A stretch of DNA of 64,000 bases, taken from the NCBI GenBank assembly GCA_029338675.1, contig JAQYAV010000103.1, positions 56,768 through 120,767 of the forward strand, read 5' to 3'. Shown one piece after another: positions 20,745 to 31,309 of the stretch. The position numbers and the translations under genes were made by a program. Below the pieces are notes generated by a model, which was not told the DNA's origin, did no database searches, and was given only the letters and a program-made list of their open reading frames with translations. Position 1 is the stretch's first letter. Every line of letters begins with the position of its first letter. Source of the stretch: Lachnospiraceae bacterium. Its GTDB lineage: Bacteria > Bacillota > Clostridia > Lachnospirales > Lachnospiraceae.

Positions 20745-21974
20745 ATGTACGATGTTTGTGTAATAGGTGCGGGGGCATCAGGTGTCATTGCCGGTATAGC
20801 TGCTGCCAAAAGAGGAAAAAAAGTTTTAATCCTTGATAAAAACAAAAAAATATGCCGTAAAATATATAGCACTGGTAATGGAAAATGTAATATGACTAAT
20901 GAGAACTTTTCTATAGCCGCAAATTATAATTCTGAAAGTGTTGATTATCCTTTATTTCTTGATAAAATACTTGGTCAAAATCCAAAGGATTCTGTAGTTA
21001 AACTGTTTAAGGAGTTTGGAATAATTCTATATAATGATAACTCATATTATTATCCAAAATCTAATCAAGCATCATCTGTTGTATGGGCATTACAGGATCA
21101 GATTAATAAGCTAAAAATTGATGTAAAAACAAAAACTTCTGTAAATAATATACATAAGCTAGAGGATAAATATGAAATTAAATGTTTGGATAACAAATCA
21201 TATTATTCAAGAAAGATAATAATTGCTTGTGGTGGTGCATCCTATTCTGCTATTGGTGGTTGTTTTGATGGATATAATATTGCAAAGAATATAGGGCATA
21301 AAATAAATACAGTTTCGCCTGCGCTTTGCGGTGTACATACAAAGCAAAATACTGAAGAAATATCAGGTGTAAGAGTAAAATCAATTGCCAAAATCAGAGT
21401 TAATGAAAATACGTTGCCAGTTCAATTTAATCATTTAGAAGAAAATGGAGAATTACAAATTACAGCTGATGGTCTTTCAGGAATAATGATTTTTAATTTA
21501 TCATCTAGAATGAATCAATTACTTGATAAAAAAATACCATTTTATTTAGAAATAGATTTAATTCCTAATATAAATTTTAATGAATATAGAAGCCTTTGGA
21601 AACTATCAGAGGATAGAAGTATTATGGGATTTATTAATTCTTTAATAAATGACAAATTAGCTCTATATATAACAAAAATCTTACAAATTAATCCAAAGGA
21701 AAATTTAAATAACTTAGATAGTAAATCTATGCTGAGTATCTATGACACATTAAAGCATTTACGTTTTGACATTACAAAATTAAAAGATTTAGATAATGGA
21801 CAGGTTTGTCATGGTGGTGTAAATATAGAAGAAATCAACCCAGATACTATGGCTTCAATTTATGATAATAATATATATATAGTAGGAGAAATGCTTGATA
21901 TTGATGGAGTATGCGGAGGATATAATTTAACCTTTGCTTTCTTGTCAGGATTAAAAGCTGGTATGAATGTATGA
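20745..21974 (+). CDS. NAD(P)/FAD-dependent oxidoreductase, HI0933/YhiN family
   Basis: VCVIGAGASGVIAGIAAAKRGKKVLILDKN; STGNGKCNMTN; HGGVNIEEINPDTMAS. Confidence 0.9.
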   Translation: MYDVCVIGAGASGVIAGIAAAKRGKKVLILDKNKKICRKIYSTGNGKCNMTNENFSIAANYNSESVDYPLFLDKILGQNPKDSVVKLFKEFGIILYNDNSYYYPKSNQASSVVWALQDQINKLKIDVKTKTSVNNIHKLEDKYEIKCLDNKSYYSRKIIIACGGASYSAIGGCFDGYNIAKNIGHKINTVSPALCGVHTKQNTEEISGVRVKSIAKIRVNENTLPVQFNHLEENGELQITADGLSGIMIFNLSSRMNQLLDKKIPFYLEIDLIPNINFNEYRSLWKLSEDRSIMGFINSLINDKLALYITKILQINPKENLNNLDSKSMLSIYDTLKHLRFDITKLKDLDNGQVCHGGVNIEEINPDTMASIYDNNIYIVGEMLDIDGVCGGYNLTFAFLSGLKAGMNV

Positions 21975-23596
21975 TAAGAATATCTCAAATTAAAGTTCCT
22001 GTTGATAGTAAGGAAACAGCAATAAAAAAAGCAATTGCAAAAACAATTAAAGATAGTAATTTTGAATTTGTGCGTATAGTAAAAAAATCAATTGACGCAA
22101 GAGATAAGAACAATTTGCTTTTTATTTATACGGTTGACATAAAATTACCAAATGAAAAGAAGATTCTACAACGTTTTAGGAACAATAATAATATTATGTT
22201 AACAAAAAACGAATCCTACATAATTCCTTACAAAAACATTTCGTATGATGGACAAAGACCAATTATAATTGGCGCTGGTCCTGCAGGTTATTTTTGCGGT
22301 CTTTATTTATCTAGAATGGGGTTTAAACCAATTATATTTGAAAGAGGTTGCTCTGTTGATGAAAGAGTTAAATGTGTAGAAGATTTTTGGAATGGAGGAG
22401 CTATTAATCCCGAATCAAATGTTTCATTTGGTGAAGGTGGAGCAGGTACATTTTCAGACGGAAAGCTTAATACAGGAATAAAAGATCCATTAAATAGAAT
22501 TAAAGCTGTAATAAATGATTTTGTTAGTTTTGGAGCACCTTTAGACATTTCATATCTTGCAAAGCCTCATATAGGTACAGATGAGCTTCGAGTAGTACTA
22601 AAAAATATGCGTCAGGAAATAGTTAATAATGGAGGCGAGGTGCATTTTAATCATAAATTTATTGATTATGCAAAAAGTAATACAGATAAAAATGAAATAA
22701 CAGTTTCAATTTTAAATCAAATAACTAACAAAATATCGACACATCATACAAATTCGCTTATTTTAGCAATAGGTCATAGTGCACGTGATACATTTAGAAT
22801 GCTATATAATAATAAGCTTAATATGGAGCCGAAATCCTTTGCCATTGGAGTTAGAATTGAACATAAGCGTGATATGATTGATAAAAGTCAGTATGGTAAT
22901 AGTGATAAGGCAAAATTATTACCAGCTGCTGATTATAAAATGACATTTAGATCAAGTGAGGGTAGAAGTGTATATAGCTTTTGTATGTGCCCTGGTGGAT
23001 TTGTTGTAAATGCTTCTTCAGGGGATAATCAATCAGTAGTAAATGGAATGAGTAATCATGGCAGAGATGAAGTGAATTCTAATTCTGCAATTGTTGTAAA
23101 TGTTACTCCAAAAGATTTTTGCAACGAGGGCTTTGGCGATAGCCCTTTATCAGGAGTATTGTTTCAGGAAAGTTATGAAAAAAAAGCTTTTGATGAGGGA
23201 AAAGGTAAAATACCAGTTCAAACTTTTATTGATTTTAAGCAAAACAAAGTAACTGAGCAATTTGGCGACGTAACGCCGAATATTAAAGGCTTATATACCT
23301 TTGGAAACCTTAATAATTGTTTGCCTAGCTATGTAAACAATGCTATAATTGAAGGGATTGAGTATTACGATAGAAAATTATGCGGTTTTGGAAGAGAAGA
23401 TAGTATTTTATCTGGAATAGAATCAAGAACTTCTTCTCCAGTAAGAATAATTAGAAATGATGATTTTATGAGTGATTATAAAGGAGTATTTCCTTGTGGC
23501 GAAGGAGCAGGATATGCAGGTGGAATAACTTCAGCTGCAGTAGATGGCATAAAAGTTGCCGAGGCAGTTGCTTCGTATCTAATTAATAATATTTAA
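21971..23596 (+). CDS. FAD-dependent dehydrogenase (COG2509-like)
   Basis: PIIIGAGPAGYFCGLYLSRMG, SFGEGGAGTFSDGKLNTGIKD, GEGAGYAGGITSAAVDGIK. Confidence 0.9.
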   Translation: MIRISQIKVPVDSKETAIKKAIAKTIKDSNFEFVRIVKKSIDARDKNNLLFIYTVDIKLPNEKKILQRFRNNNNIMLTKNESYIIPYKNISYDGQRPIIIGAGPAGYFCGLYLSRMGFKPIIFERGCSVDERVKCVEDFWNGGAINPESNVSFGEGGAGTFSDGKLNTGIKDPLNRIKAVINDFVSFGAPLDISYLAKPHIGTDELRVVLKNMRQEIVNNGGEVHFNHKFIDYAKSNTDKNEITVSILNQITNKISTHHTNSLILAIGHSARDTFRMLYNNKLNMEPKSFAIGVRIEHKRDMIDKSQYGNSDKAKLLPAADYKMTFRSSEGRSVYSFCMCPGGFVVNASSGDNQSVVNGMSNHGRDEVNSNSAIVVNVTPKDFCNEGFGDSPLSGVLFQESYEKKAFDEGKGKIPVQTFIDFKQNKVTEQFGDVTPNIKGLYTFGNLNNCLPSYVNNAIIEGIEYYDRKLCGFGREDSILSGIESRTSSPVRIIRNDDFMSDYKGVFPCGEGAGYAGGITSAAVDGIKVAEAVASYLINNI

Positions 23597-23630
23597 TTAA
23601 AATATATTTCACTTTAGAAGGGATAATAAT

Positions 23631-24482
23631 ATGAATTATAGAGAATTACTTAAGGACAAGAATAAGATTGTTATAAAGATTGGCTCGTCTTCAATTATAC
23701 ATAAAGAAACTGGTGGCGTCGATTTTAGAAAGCTCGAGAAGCTTGTTAGAATATTATGTGATTTAAAGAATCAAAATAAAGATGTAGTATTGGTATCATC
23801 AGGTGCAATTGGTGTTGGATTTCAGGCATTAGGCTTAAAATGTCGTCCCAAAACATTATCTTTAAAACAGGCATGTGCTTCAGTTGGACAAGGACAGCTT
23901 ATGATGATGTACCAAAAGCTTTTTATGGAATATAATCATCTTGCAGCACAGGTTCTTTTAACATTTGATGCTATAACAGATCCAGTAAGAAGAATTAATG
24001 CTGAAAATACAATGAATGAATTATTGCAACAGGGAGTTATTCCTGTTGTAAATGAGAATGATACAGTAGCAACAGAAGAAATTGAATTTGGTGATAATGA
24101 TACATTATCAGCAATTGTTGCACATTTAATCAAAGCGGATTTGTTAATCCTTTTAACTGATATAGATGGATTTTATACAGATGATCCACACAAAAATAAA
24201 GCTGCTGTTAAATTATCTGTTATTGAAGAAATAACTGAAGATATGAAAAACATGGCAAAAGGAGCTGTTTCTTCCTACGGAACAGGTGGAATGGCTACAA
24301 AGATTGCCGCTGCAAGAATTGCAACAGATTCAGGAGCTGATATGGCAATAATTGATGCATCAAATCTTAACCTAATTAATCAGTTGATTGACGGTGAAGA
24401 GGTTGGTTCATTATTCCTTGCACATAAGCAAGACGATTTTAATGTTGTTGACTTTATAATTAACAAAGATTATTTAAAATAA
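23631..24482 (+). CDS. proB: Glutamate 5-kinase
   Basis: VIKIGSSSI, VSSGAIGVG, NENDTVATEEIEFGDNDTLSAIVA, GTGGMATKIAAA. Confidence 0.96.
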   Translation: MNYRELLKDKNKIVIKIGSSSIIHKETGGVDFRKLEKLVRILCDLKNQNKDVVLVSSGAIGVGFQALGLKCRPKTLSLKQACASVGQGQLMMMYQKLFMEYNHLAAQVLLTFDAITDPVRRINAENTMNELLQQGVIPVVNENDTVATEEIEFGDNDTLSAIVAHLIKADLLILLTDIDGFYTDDPHKNKAAVKLSVIEEITEDMKNMAKGAVSSYGTGGMATKIAAARIATDSGADMAIIDASNLNLINQLIDGEEVGSLFLAHKQDDFNVVDFIINKDYLK

Positions 24483-24497
24483 AATGGGAGTATAAGA

Positions 24498-24725
24498 ATG
24501 ACTGAAGAAAAAATCAGACGTATTAATGAATTATATAAAAAATCAAAATCCCCTGAGGGGCTTACACCTTCAGAAAAAGAGGAACAACAAAAGCTTAGAC
24601 GCGAATATGTTGAAGCTTTCAAACGTAATTTAAGAGGAGTTCTTAATAATGTTGATATTAAGGAAAAAGACGGAAGTATAACACACGCAAAGGATATACC
24701 AAATAAGAAAAAAATCAAGGGATAG
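24498..24725 (+). CDS. DUF896 (YnzC-like) protein
   Basis: IRRINELYKKSKSPEGLTPSEKEEQQKLRREYVEAFKRNLRGVLNNVDI. Confidence 0.9.
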   Translation: MTEEKIRRINELYKKSKSPEGLTPSEKEEQQKLRREYVEAFKRNLRGVLNNVDIKEKDGSITHAKDIPNKKKIKG

Positions 24726-24733
24726 TATTTTTT

Positions 24734-25318
24734 ATGAATATAAAAAATAATTTAGAAAATATTATTATAACTAACAAACAAGCTAAAACAAAACTACGTC
24801 AAGAAATTCTTGCAATAAGAAATACTCTTACAAAAGAACAAGTAGTTGAATTATCAAATCAAATTATTAATAAGATTACTAATTCCAATTACTATAAAAA
24901 GGCTAATAAAATATGCATTTATATGCCAATTAGAAACGAAGTTGATTTGACACGTCTTGCATTAAATAATGATAAAGATTTTTTTATTCCAAAGGTTATT
25001 GATAAAGAAATGGAATTTTATGAATATAATAAAGCATCTCTTGTTAAAGGGGCATATGATATTTTAGAGCCGGCTAATTCTAATTTACTAATTCCTGATA
25101 AAGACACGTTAATTCTTATGCCAGGTTCTGTATTCTCACAAACAGGAGATAGAATTGGCTATGGTGGGGGATATTATGATAAATTTTTAGCCAAATATCC
25201 CTTATGTAAAACTATAGGTGTTTGTTATGACTTTCAAATTGTGGGAAGTATTCCAATAGAAGAATATGATGTAAAACCAGATATGATTATTAGCGACAAA
25301 CAACAAATTATTGTTTAA
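24734..25318 (+). CDS. 5-formyltetrahydrofolate cyclo-ligase
   Basis: KTKLRQEILAIRNTL, IYMPIRNEVDLT, DRIGYGGGYYDKFLAKYP. Confidence 0.92.
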   Translation: MNIKNNLENIIITNKQAKTKLRQEILAIRNTLTKEQVVELSNQIINKITNSNYYKKANKICIYMPIRNEVDLTRLALNNDKDFFIPKVIDKEMEFYEYNKASLVKGAYDILEPANSNLLIPDKDTLILMPGSVFSQTGDRIGYGGGYYDKFLAKYPLCKTIGVCYDFQIVGSIPIEEYDVKPDMIISDKQQIIV

Positions 25319-25339
25319 TGCTATATGGAGGTATTTAAT

Positions 25340-26581
25340 ATGTTAATTGATTTAGGGAAAAGAGCAAAAAAAGCTTCTAGAACAATGGCTACACTTGGAA
25401 CAACAGAAAAAAATAATGCTTTACTTAAAGTTTCAGATTATTTAATAGCTAACGCTGATATGATAATAAAAGCAAATGATATAGATATTGAAAATGCTAA
25501 AGCAAATAATATGTCAGAAAGCTTATTAGATAGATTAAAACTTACAAAGCAAAGATTTGATGATATAGCAGAGGGTATTCGACAGGTCGTTTCATTAGAA
25601 GATCCAATAGGTGAAGTGTTATCTATGAAGGAACGTCCAAATGGTTTATTAATTGGACAAAAAAGAGTTCCAATAGGTGTAATTGGAATAATATATGAAT
25701 CAAGACCAAATGTAACAGTTGATGCATTTTCACTATGCTTCAAAACTGGAAATGCTGTAGTACTTCGTGGTGGAAGTGATTGTATTAACTCTAATATTGC
25801 TCTTGTTAAAGTAATCAAAGAAGCATTAGTAGCATGCGATATTGATCCAGATGCAATTAATTTAATTGAAAACACTGATAGAGAGATAGCAAAACAATTT
25901 ATGCATCTTAATCAATATATAGATTTACTTATTCCTAGAGGTGGAGCAGGCTTAATTAAAACAGTAGTTGAAAATGCTACAATTCCAGTAATTGAAACTG
26001 GTACTGGTAACTGTCATATTTTTGTAGATGAATATGCTGATTTAGATAAAGCACTTCCAATTATTAAAAATGCAAAGCTGCAAAGACTTGGTGTATGCAA
26101 CGCATGCGAATCTCTTGTTATACATAAAAACATTGCTAATAAGGCACTACCAATGATTGCTAAAATGCTATCCGATAATGACTGTGAAATAAGAGGAGAC
26201 GAGGCAGCTTGTAAAATAGATGGAAGTATTGTAAAAGCTACAGAAGAAGACTTTGCAACAGAATATTTGGCAAAAATTATATCTGCAAAGGTTGTAGATA
26301 GCTTTGATGAAGCTGTAGCTCACATTAATAACTACAGTACTGGTCATTCAGAAGCAATTATTACAGAAAACTATAGCAATGCTCAAAAATTCCTTAATGA
26401 GATTGATTCTGCATGTGTATATGTTAATGCATCTACAAGATTTACAGATGGATTTATGTTTGGATTTGGTGCAGAAATTGGTATATCAACACAGAAGCTT
26501 CATGCTAGAGGACCAATGGGATTATTAGCACTTACTTCAACTAAGTATATTATTTACGGTAACGGACAAATTAGAGAATAA
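25340..26581 (+). CDS. proA: Glutamate-5-semialdehyde dehydrogenase
   Basis: [62 protein letters not shown]; start moved to ATG 25340 after GGAGG. Confidence 0.96.
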   Translation: MLIDLGKRAKKASRTMATLGTTEKNNALLKVSDYLIANADMIIKANDIDIENAKANNMSESLLDRLKLTKQRFDDIAEGIRQVVSLEDPIGEVLSMKERPNGLLIGQKRVPIGVIGIIYESRPNVTVDAFSLCFKTGNAVVLRGGSDCINSNIALVKVIKEALVACDIDPDAINLIENTDREIAKQFMHLNQYIDLLIPRGGAGLIKTVVENATIPVIETGTGNCHIFVDEYADLDKALPIIKNAKLQRLGVCNACESLVIHKNIANKALPMIAKMLSDNDCEIRGDEAACKIDGSIVKATEEDFATEYLAKIISAKVVDSFDEAVAHINNYSTGHSEAIITENYSNAQKFLNEIDSACVYVNASTRFTDGFMFGFGAEIGISTQKLHARGPMGLLALTSTKYIIYGNGQIRE

Positions 26582-26622
26582 CTATGTCTATATGACATAT
26601 AACATTTAAGAGGAGTACTTTT

Positions 26623-27441
26623 ATGAGCAAAATGAAATTTACAGGATCTAAAAACTATGTTGCATCAAAAGAACTTATGGCCGCAGTTGATGTGGCGAGA
26701 GTTTTAGAAAAACCATTACTAATAAAAGGCGAACCAGGTACAGGTAAAACAATGCTTGCTGAAGCAATAAGTGAAGCCTTTGATATGAAATTATTTATAT
26801 GGAATATTAAATCAACAACAAAGGCACAGGATGGACTTTACGTGTATGATACTGTTCAAAGATTATATGATAGTCAGTTTGGAGAAGCAGGCGTTGATGA
26901 TATAAAGAAATACATCAAATTAGGTAAGCTTGGTGAAGCCTTTAAGGCTGATGAGCAGGTAATCCTTTTAATTGATGAAATAGATAAAGCTGATTTAGAG
27001 TTTCCTAATGACTTATTATGGGAACTTGATAAAATGGAATTTTATATTCATGAAACAAAAGAAACTATAAAAGCCAAAAAAAGACCTATTGTAATTATTA
27101 CCTCAAATGCAGAGAAGGAGCTTCCAGATGCATTTCTTAGAAGATGTATATTCCATTATATAAGCTTCCCAACTAAGGAAGAAATGGATGAAATAGTAAG
27201 AGTACACTTTGATAATATTGATGAAAATTTACTTAAATATGCAATGGATACCTTCTATTGGATAAGAGAGATTAAAGAAGTTAGAAAGAAGCCAAGTACA
27301 TCTGAGCTAATTGACTGGTTAAATGCATTATTAATTGGCGGTATTGAACCAGAAACAATTAAAGAAAAGCTTCCATTTTTAGGTGTGCTTATTAAGAAGG
27401 ATGAAGATATTGATATAGTAAAGAAGAGGAGAATACTTTAA
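26623..27441 (+). CDS. MoxR-type AAA+ ATPase
   Basis: Walker A GEPGTGKT, Walker B ILLIDEIDKAD, followed by VWA/CoxE protein. Confidence 0.9.
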   Translation: MSKMKFTGSKNYVASKELMAAVDVARVLEKPLLIKGEPGTGKTMLAEAISEAFDMKLFIWNIKSTTKAQDGLYVYDTVQRLYDSQFGEAGVDDIKKYIKLGKLGEAFKADEQVILLIDEIDKADLEFPNDLLWELDKMEFYIHETKETIKAKKRPIVIITSNAEKELPDAFLRRCIFHYISFPTKEEMDEIVRVHFDNIDENLLKYAMDTFYWIREIKEVRKKPSTSELIDWLNALLIGGIEPETIKEKLPFLGVLIKKDEDIDIVKKRRIL

Positions 27442-28638
27442 TTGTTTACTGAATTTTTGTATGTGTGCAAGGATAAAGGCTTAGACATTTCTACAACTGA
27501 ATGGTTAACCTTTATGGAGGCTCTAGATAAAGGACTTGCTTATTCATCTTTAGAGGGTCTTTATAATTTAGGGCGAATGATATTAATTAAAACAGAATCA
27601 GATTATGATAAGTTTGATCTTGCCTTTATGGAATATTTCAAAAATGTTCATGTAGAAGAAGAGCTTCCTGCAGACATAATGAAATTTCTTGATAAGGGAG
27701 ATATGGACACCTCTGGACTTAATAAAGATATATATTCCTTTGATACAAAACGTAATAAAGAAGATACTAAGCGTATGTTCAGGGAGCGTGTCACTGAACA
27801 AAAAGAAGAACATAATGGTGGAAATTATTGGATTGGAACAAGTGGAGGATCTGCTTTTGGACATAGTGGACGTAATCCGGGAGGATTACGTGTAGGTGGT
27901 CATACAGGATTACAAACAGCATTTCAGGTTATGGGTGAAAGAAAGTATGCTGATTTTAGACATGATAAAACAATTGACATTAGACAGTTTCAGATTGCCT
28001 TTAGAAATCTTAGACAATTTTCTACTAAACTAGAAGTACCGAAAACTGAATTAGATTTAGATAAGACCATTGAATCTACTTGTAATAATGGTGGATTTCT
28101 TAAATTGGAATTTGATAAGCCGCGTAAAAATTCAGTTAAACTACTTTTATTATTTGACTGTGGGGGAACAATGCTGCCATTCAGTGAATTATGCAATAAT
28201 TTATTTCAGGCAGTTCATAAGGCAAATCATTTTAAAGATTTAAAAACCTACTATTTTCATAATTGTATATATAGCAAGGTCTATAAAACAGCTGAGTGTG
28301 AGATGGGAGACTGGGTTGATTTAGATTATATTTTCAGACACACAGATAAAGATTATAAAGTAATCATTGTAGGAGATGCTCAAATGGCCCCTGAAGAGCT
28401 TTTTGATCTTAATGGTAACTATCGTGGCCCTAATGATGGAAGAAGCGGATATGAGTGGAATTTGATGTTTAGAGAAAAATATAAAAAGGCTATATGGCTT
28501 AATCCAAGATTCCATGGTAACCTTAATAGTTTGTTTTGGATGGAATCTGAAAATACTCTTGCTCAAATATATGATATGTATCCACTTACTGTTGACGGAT
28601 TAAAAGAAGGCATTAAAAAGCTTATGTCACCAAGATAA
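27442..28638 (+). CDS. VWA domain CoxE-family protein
   Basis: LLLLFDCGGTMLPFSELCNNLFQAVH (MIDAS-like); immediately downstream of MoxR ATPase; TTG start. Confidence 0.85.
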   Translation: MFTEFLYVCKDKGLDISTTEWLTFMEALDKGLAYSSLEGLYNLGRMILIKTESDYDKFDLAFMEYFKNVHVEEELPADIMKFLDKGDMDTSGLNKDIYSFDTKRNKEDTKRMFRERVTEQKEEHNGGNYWIGTSGGSAFGHSGRNPGGLRVGGHTGLQTAFQVMGERKYADFRHDKTIDIRQFQIAFRNLRQFSTKLEVPKTELDLDKTIESTCNNGGFLKLEFDKPRKNSVKLLLLFDCGGTMLPFSELCNNLFQAVHKANHFKDLKTYYFHNCIYSKVYKTAECEMGDWVDLDYIFRHTDKDYKVIIVGDAQMAPEELFDLNGNYRGPNDGRSGYEWNLMFREKYKKAIWLNPRFHGNLNSLFWMESENTLAQIYDMYPLTVDGLKEGIKKLMSPR

Positions 28639-28696
28639 TTGATAAGAATATACTTATAGAAAAATACTTTGATGTATGTTGAAGGAGAGAGGCTTT

Positions 28697-29617
28697 ATGG
28701 AAAACATGTCTAGAGTAGGATTAGTTTTATCAGGTGGTGGTGGTAAAGGTGCTTACCAGATAGGAGTACTAAAGGCGTTAAAAGAAAATGGATACCTTGA
28801 TGATATTACTGATATATCAGGTGCATCTATTGGTTCTGTAAATGCAATGCTTTATGCTATGGATAATATTGATATTATGTATGCTGCTTGGAACGATATT
28901 GATATGCGTACAGTATTTGATTTGGATTTAGCCAAACTAAAAATCGATAGCTTATATTTTTCTAGAGAAGAAATGCTAAAGCTAGTTGAAAAATATATTG
29001 ATTTCCAGAAGATATTAGGTGGCAGGTATAATATTTATTGCTCAATATGTAAAGTACTAGAAAAACAAAACTATGAGGTATTTTACAAAAGATTAGCAGA
29101 TTATGATATAGAAACAATCAAAAAAATTCTTCTTGCCTCAACAGCACTTCCAATAGTATATGAAGCTGTTGAAATAGAAGGCGCTTACTATCGTGATGGT
29201 GGCATATGTGACAATGAGCCCATAAAGCCTTTATATGATAGTGGCGTTAGACAATTTATAATTATTGGACTAAATCATAATAAAGTGTTTGATGCTTCAA
29301 AATGGCCAGATGCTTCATTTATTACGATATATCCAAGTAAAGACTTAGGTTCATTAATTGATGGAACACTTAACTTTACTGAACGTGCAATTGAATTTCG
29401 CCAAATGCTTGGTTATAAAGATGGCCTTAGAGCAATAAATACAAAATTCAAAAAAGAAGATATATATATCAATCTTGAAAGTGCTTTATCCGAAAATGAT
29501 TACAACGAAATAAAGATGCAGCTTCGTGCAAATACAGTTTATAAATCTGCTGAAGCTAGTATTAATAAAAACCTAGATAAATTTAATGAAATTGCTGCAA
29601 AATACGATAAATATTAA
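28697..29617 (+). CDS. Patatin-like phospholipase family protein
   Basis: LSGGGGKGAYQIGVLKAL oxyanion loop, GASIG (GxSxG), YRDGG (DG dyad); start 28697 after GAAGGAGAG. Confidence 0.9.
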   Translation: MENMSRVGLVLSGGGGKGAYQIGVLKALKENGYLDDITDISGASIGSVNAMLYAMDNIDIMYAAWNDIDMRTVFDLDLAKLKIDSLYFSREEMLKLVEKYIDFQKILGGRYNIYCSICKVLEKQNYEVFYKRLADYDIETIKKILLASTALPIVYEAVEIEGAYYRDGGICDNEPIKPLYDSGVRQFIIIGLNHNKVFDASKWPDASFITIYPSKDLGSLIDGTLNFTERAIEFRQMLGYKDGLRAINTKFKKEDIYINLESALSENDYNEIKMQLRANTVYKSAEASINKNLDKFNEIAAKYDKY

Positions 29618-29713
29618 CCATAAAAGGTCTTTATAATTTGACATTGTTTTGATAAAAAATTATAATATAAATATACTTTTAGAAACATATTTTTATATGG
29701 GAGGCTGATATTT

Positions 29714-30328
29714 ATGACTAACAAAATTATTACTATTGGTAGACAATTTGGCAGTAACGGACGTATTATTGGTCAGCAGTTAGCAAACAAGCTTGGTATT
29801 CCATTTTACGATAAAGAACTTCTTAATAAAACAGCTAAAAATTCTGGTTTAAGTGAGCAAATCTTAAGTAGTTTAGATGAAAAACCAACTAAAAGTTTTC
29901 TATACTCATTAGTTATGGATCCATATAATTACACATATAGTGGTGGTGGAATGCAGATTAATCTTAATCAACAGGCATTTCAAGCTACATATGATACAAT
30001 TAAGAAAATTGCAGATGAGGGTCCTTGTGTAATCGTTGGAAGATGTGCAGATTATGCTCTTAGAGAATATGACAATCTTGTTAGAATATTTATTTATGCG
30101 CCTTTACAAGAACGTATAAAAACAGTTGCATCAAAATTAGGAATTACAGAGGATAAGGCTAAATCTCTCATTAACAATGAAGATAAAGGAAGAGCAGCAT
30201 ACTACAATTATTATAGTACAAACAAGTGGGGAGCAATTGATACTTATGACTTACTTGTGAACAGTAGCTTAATGGATATAGATAAAGCAGTAGATTTTTT
30301 AATAAGCTTTATTAATGATATGAAATAA
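29714..30328 (+). CDS. Cytidylate kinase-like family protein
   Basis: IITIGRQFGSNGRIIGQQLANKLGIPFYDKELL, CVIVGRCADYAL. Confidence 0.88.
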   Translation: MTNKIITIGRQFGSNGRIIGQQLANKLGIPFYDKELLNKTAKNSGLSEQILSSLDEKPTKSFLYSLVMDPYNYTYSGGGMQINLNQQAFQATYDTIKKIADEGPCVIVGRCADYALREYDNLVRIFIYAPLQERIKTVASKLGITEDKAKSLINNEDKGRAAYYNYYSTNKWGAIDTYDLLVNSSLMDIDKAVDFLISFINDMK

Positions 30329-30383
30329 AATGTTTTATATATTTTACTTTCAAAAAGCTTTAATTTTATAATATAAAAATTAC

Positions 30384-30429
30384 CAAATGCTAATTTGACT
30401 ATAATATGCAAGTTAGCATTTGTTTTTTT
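30384..30429 (+). terminator. Rho-independent terminator
   Basis: CAAATGCTAA...TTAGCATTTG followed by T7. Confidence 0.8.
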
Positions 30430-30507
30430 ATAAAATACAAAGAATTAATTTATACAGCAAAAAAAGGTAAGTGTTTTTGACCTGCCAGAAGCGAAAGGAT
30501 TTTACTT

Positions 30508-31290
30508 ATGAAACTTATTTTTTTTGATATTGATGGAACGCTTATTGATGAAAATAATAATCAGATGTCTGATAGTACTAAAGAAGCGATTAATAAAGCA
30601 CGTGAAAATGGGCATATATGCATTGTTAACACTGGAAGAAGCTACAAGCTTGTAGGAGATTGGTTGCCAAAATTAGTAGAATTTGATGGATATTTATGTG
30701 GATGTGGAACGCACATAATATATAATAACAAAACTTTGTTGCATCAGACATTTACAGCCGAAGTTGCGAATCAAATAATACAAGGACTTGAAAAATACAA
30801 AATCGATGCAGTATTAGAGGGCAGCGATAATAATTTTCATAATAATATAGATAAAATACATACTAAGCTTTTTAAGGACTTTATGCTTACCTTCAGTAAT
30901 ATGAATTATGGTTTATATGAAGACGCAATTGGACGCTTTGATAAGTTTTATTGTTATGCCCCTGAAAAATGGCAAATTGAAGGATTTACGAAAGAATTTA
31001 GCCATATACTTGATTTCATTGACCGTGAAAAGGGCTTTTACGAAATAGCACCTAAGGGTTTTTCTAAAGCAAGTGCAATTAAATATATTGCAAATTATCT
31101 AAATATTCCTATGGAAGAAACAGTAGCAATAGGAGATAGCAACAACGATCTTCAAATGTTAAAATGTGCGCACATTGCAATTGCTATGGGCAATGGAAAT
31201 GATAATGTTAAGGGCATGGCAGACTATGTTACAACAAATGTTAGTGAGGATGGAATAAAAAACGCATTAATATGGTTAAATGTAATTTAA
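30508..31290 (+). CDS. Cof-type HAD family hydrolase
   Basis: LIFFDIDGTLIDENNN, AIGDSNNDLQMLKCAHIAIAMGNG. Confidence 0.92.
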   Translation: MKLIFFDIDGTLIDENNNQMSDSTKEAINKARENGHICIVNTGRSYKLVGDWLPKLVEFDGYLCGCGTHIIYNNKTLLHQTFTAEVANQIIQGLEKYKIDAVLEGSDNNFHNNIDKIHTKLFKDFMLTFSNMNYGLYEDAIGRFDKFYCYAPEKWQIEGFTKEFSHILDFIDREKGFYEIAPKGFSKASAIKYIANYLNIPMEETVAIGDSNNDLQMLKCAHIAIAMGNGNDNVKGMADYVTTNVSEDGIKNALIWLNVI

Positions 31291-31309
31291 TTATTTAAGC
31301 TCTTAATGA

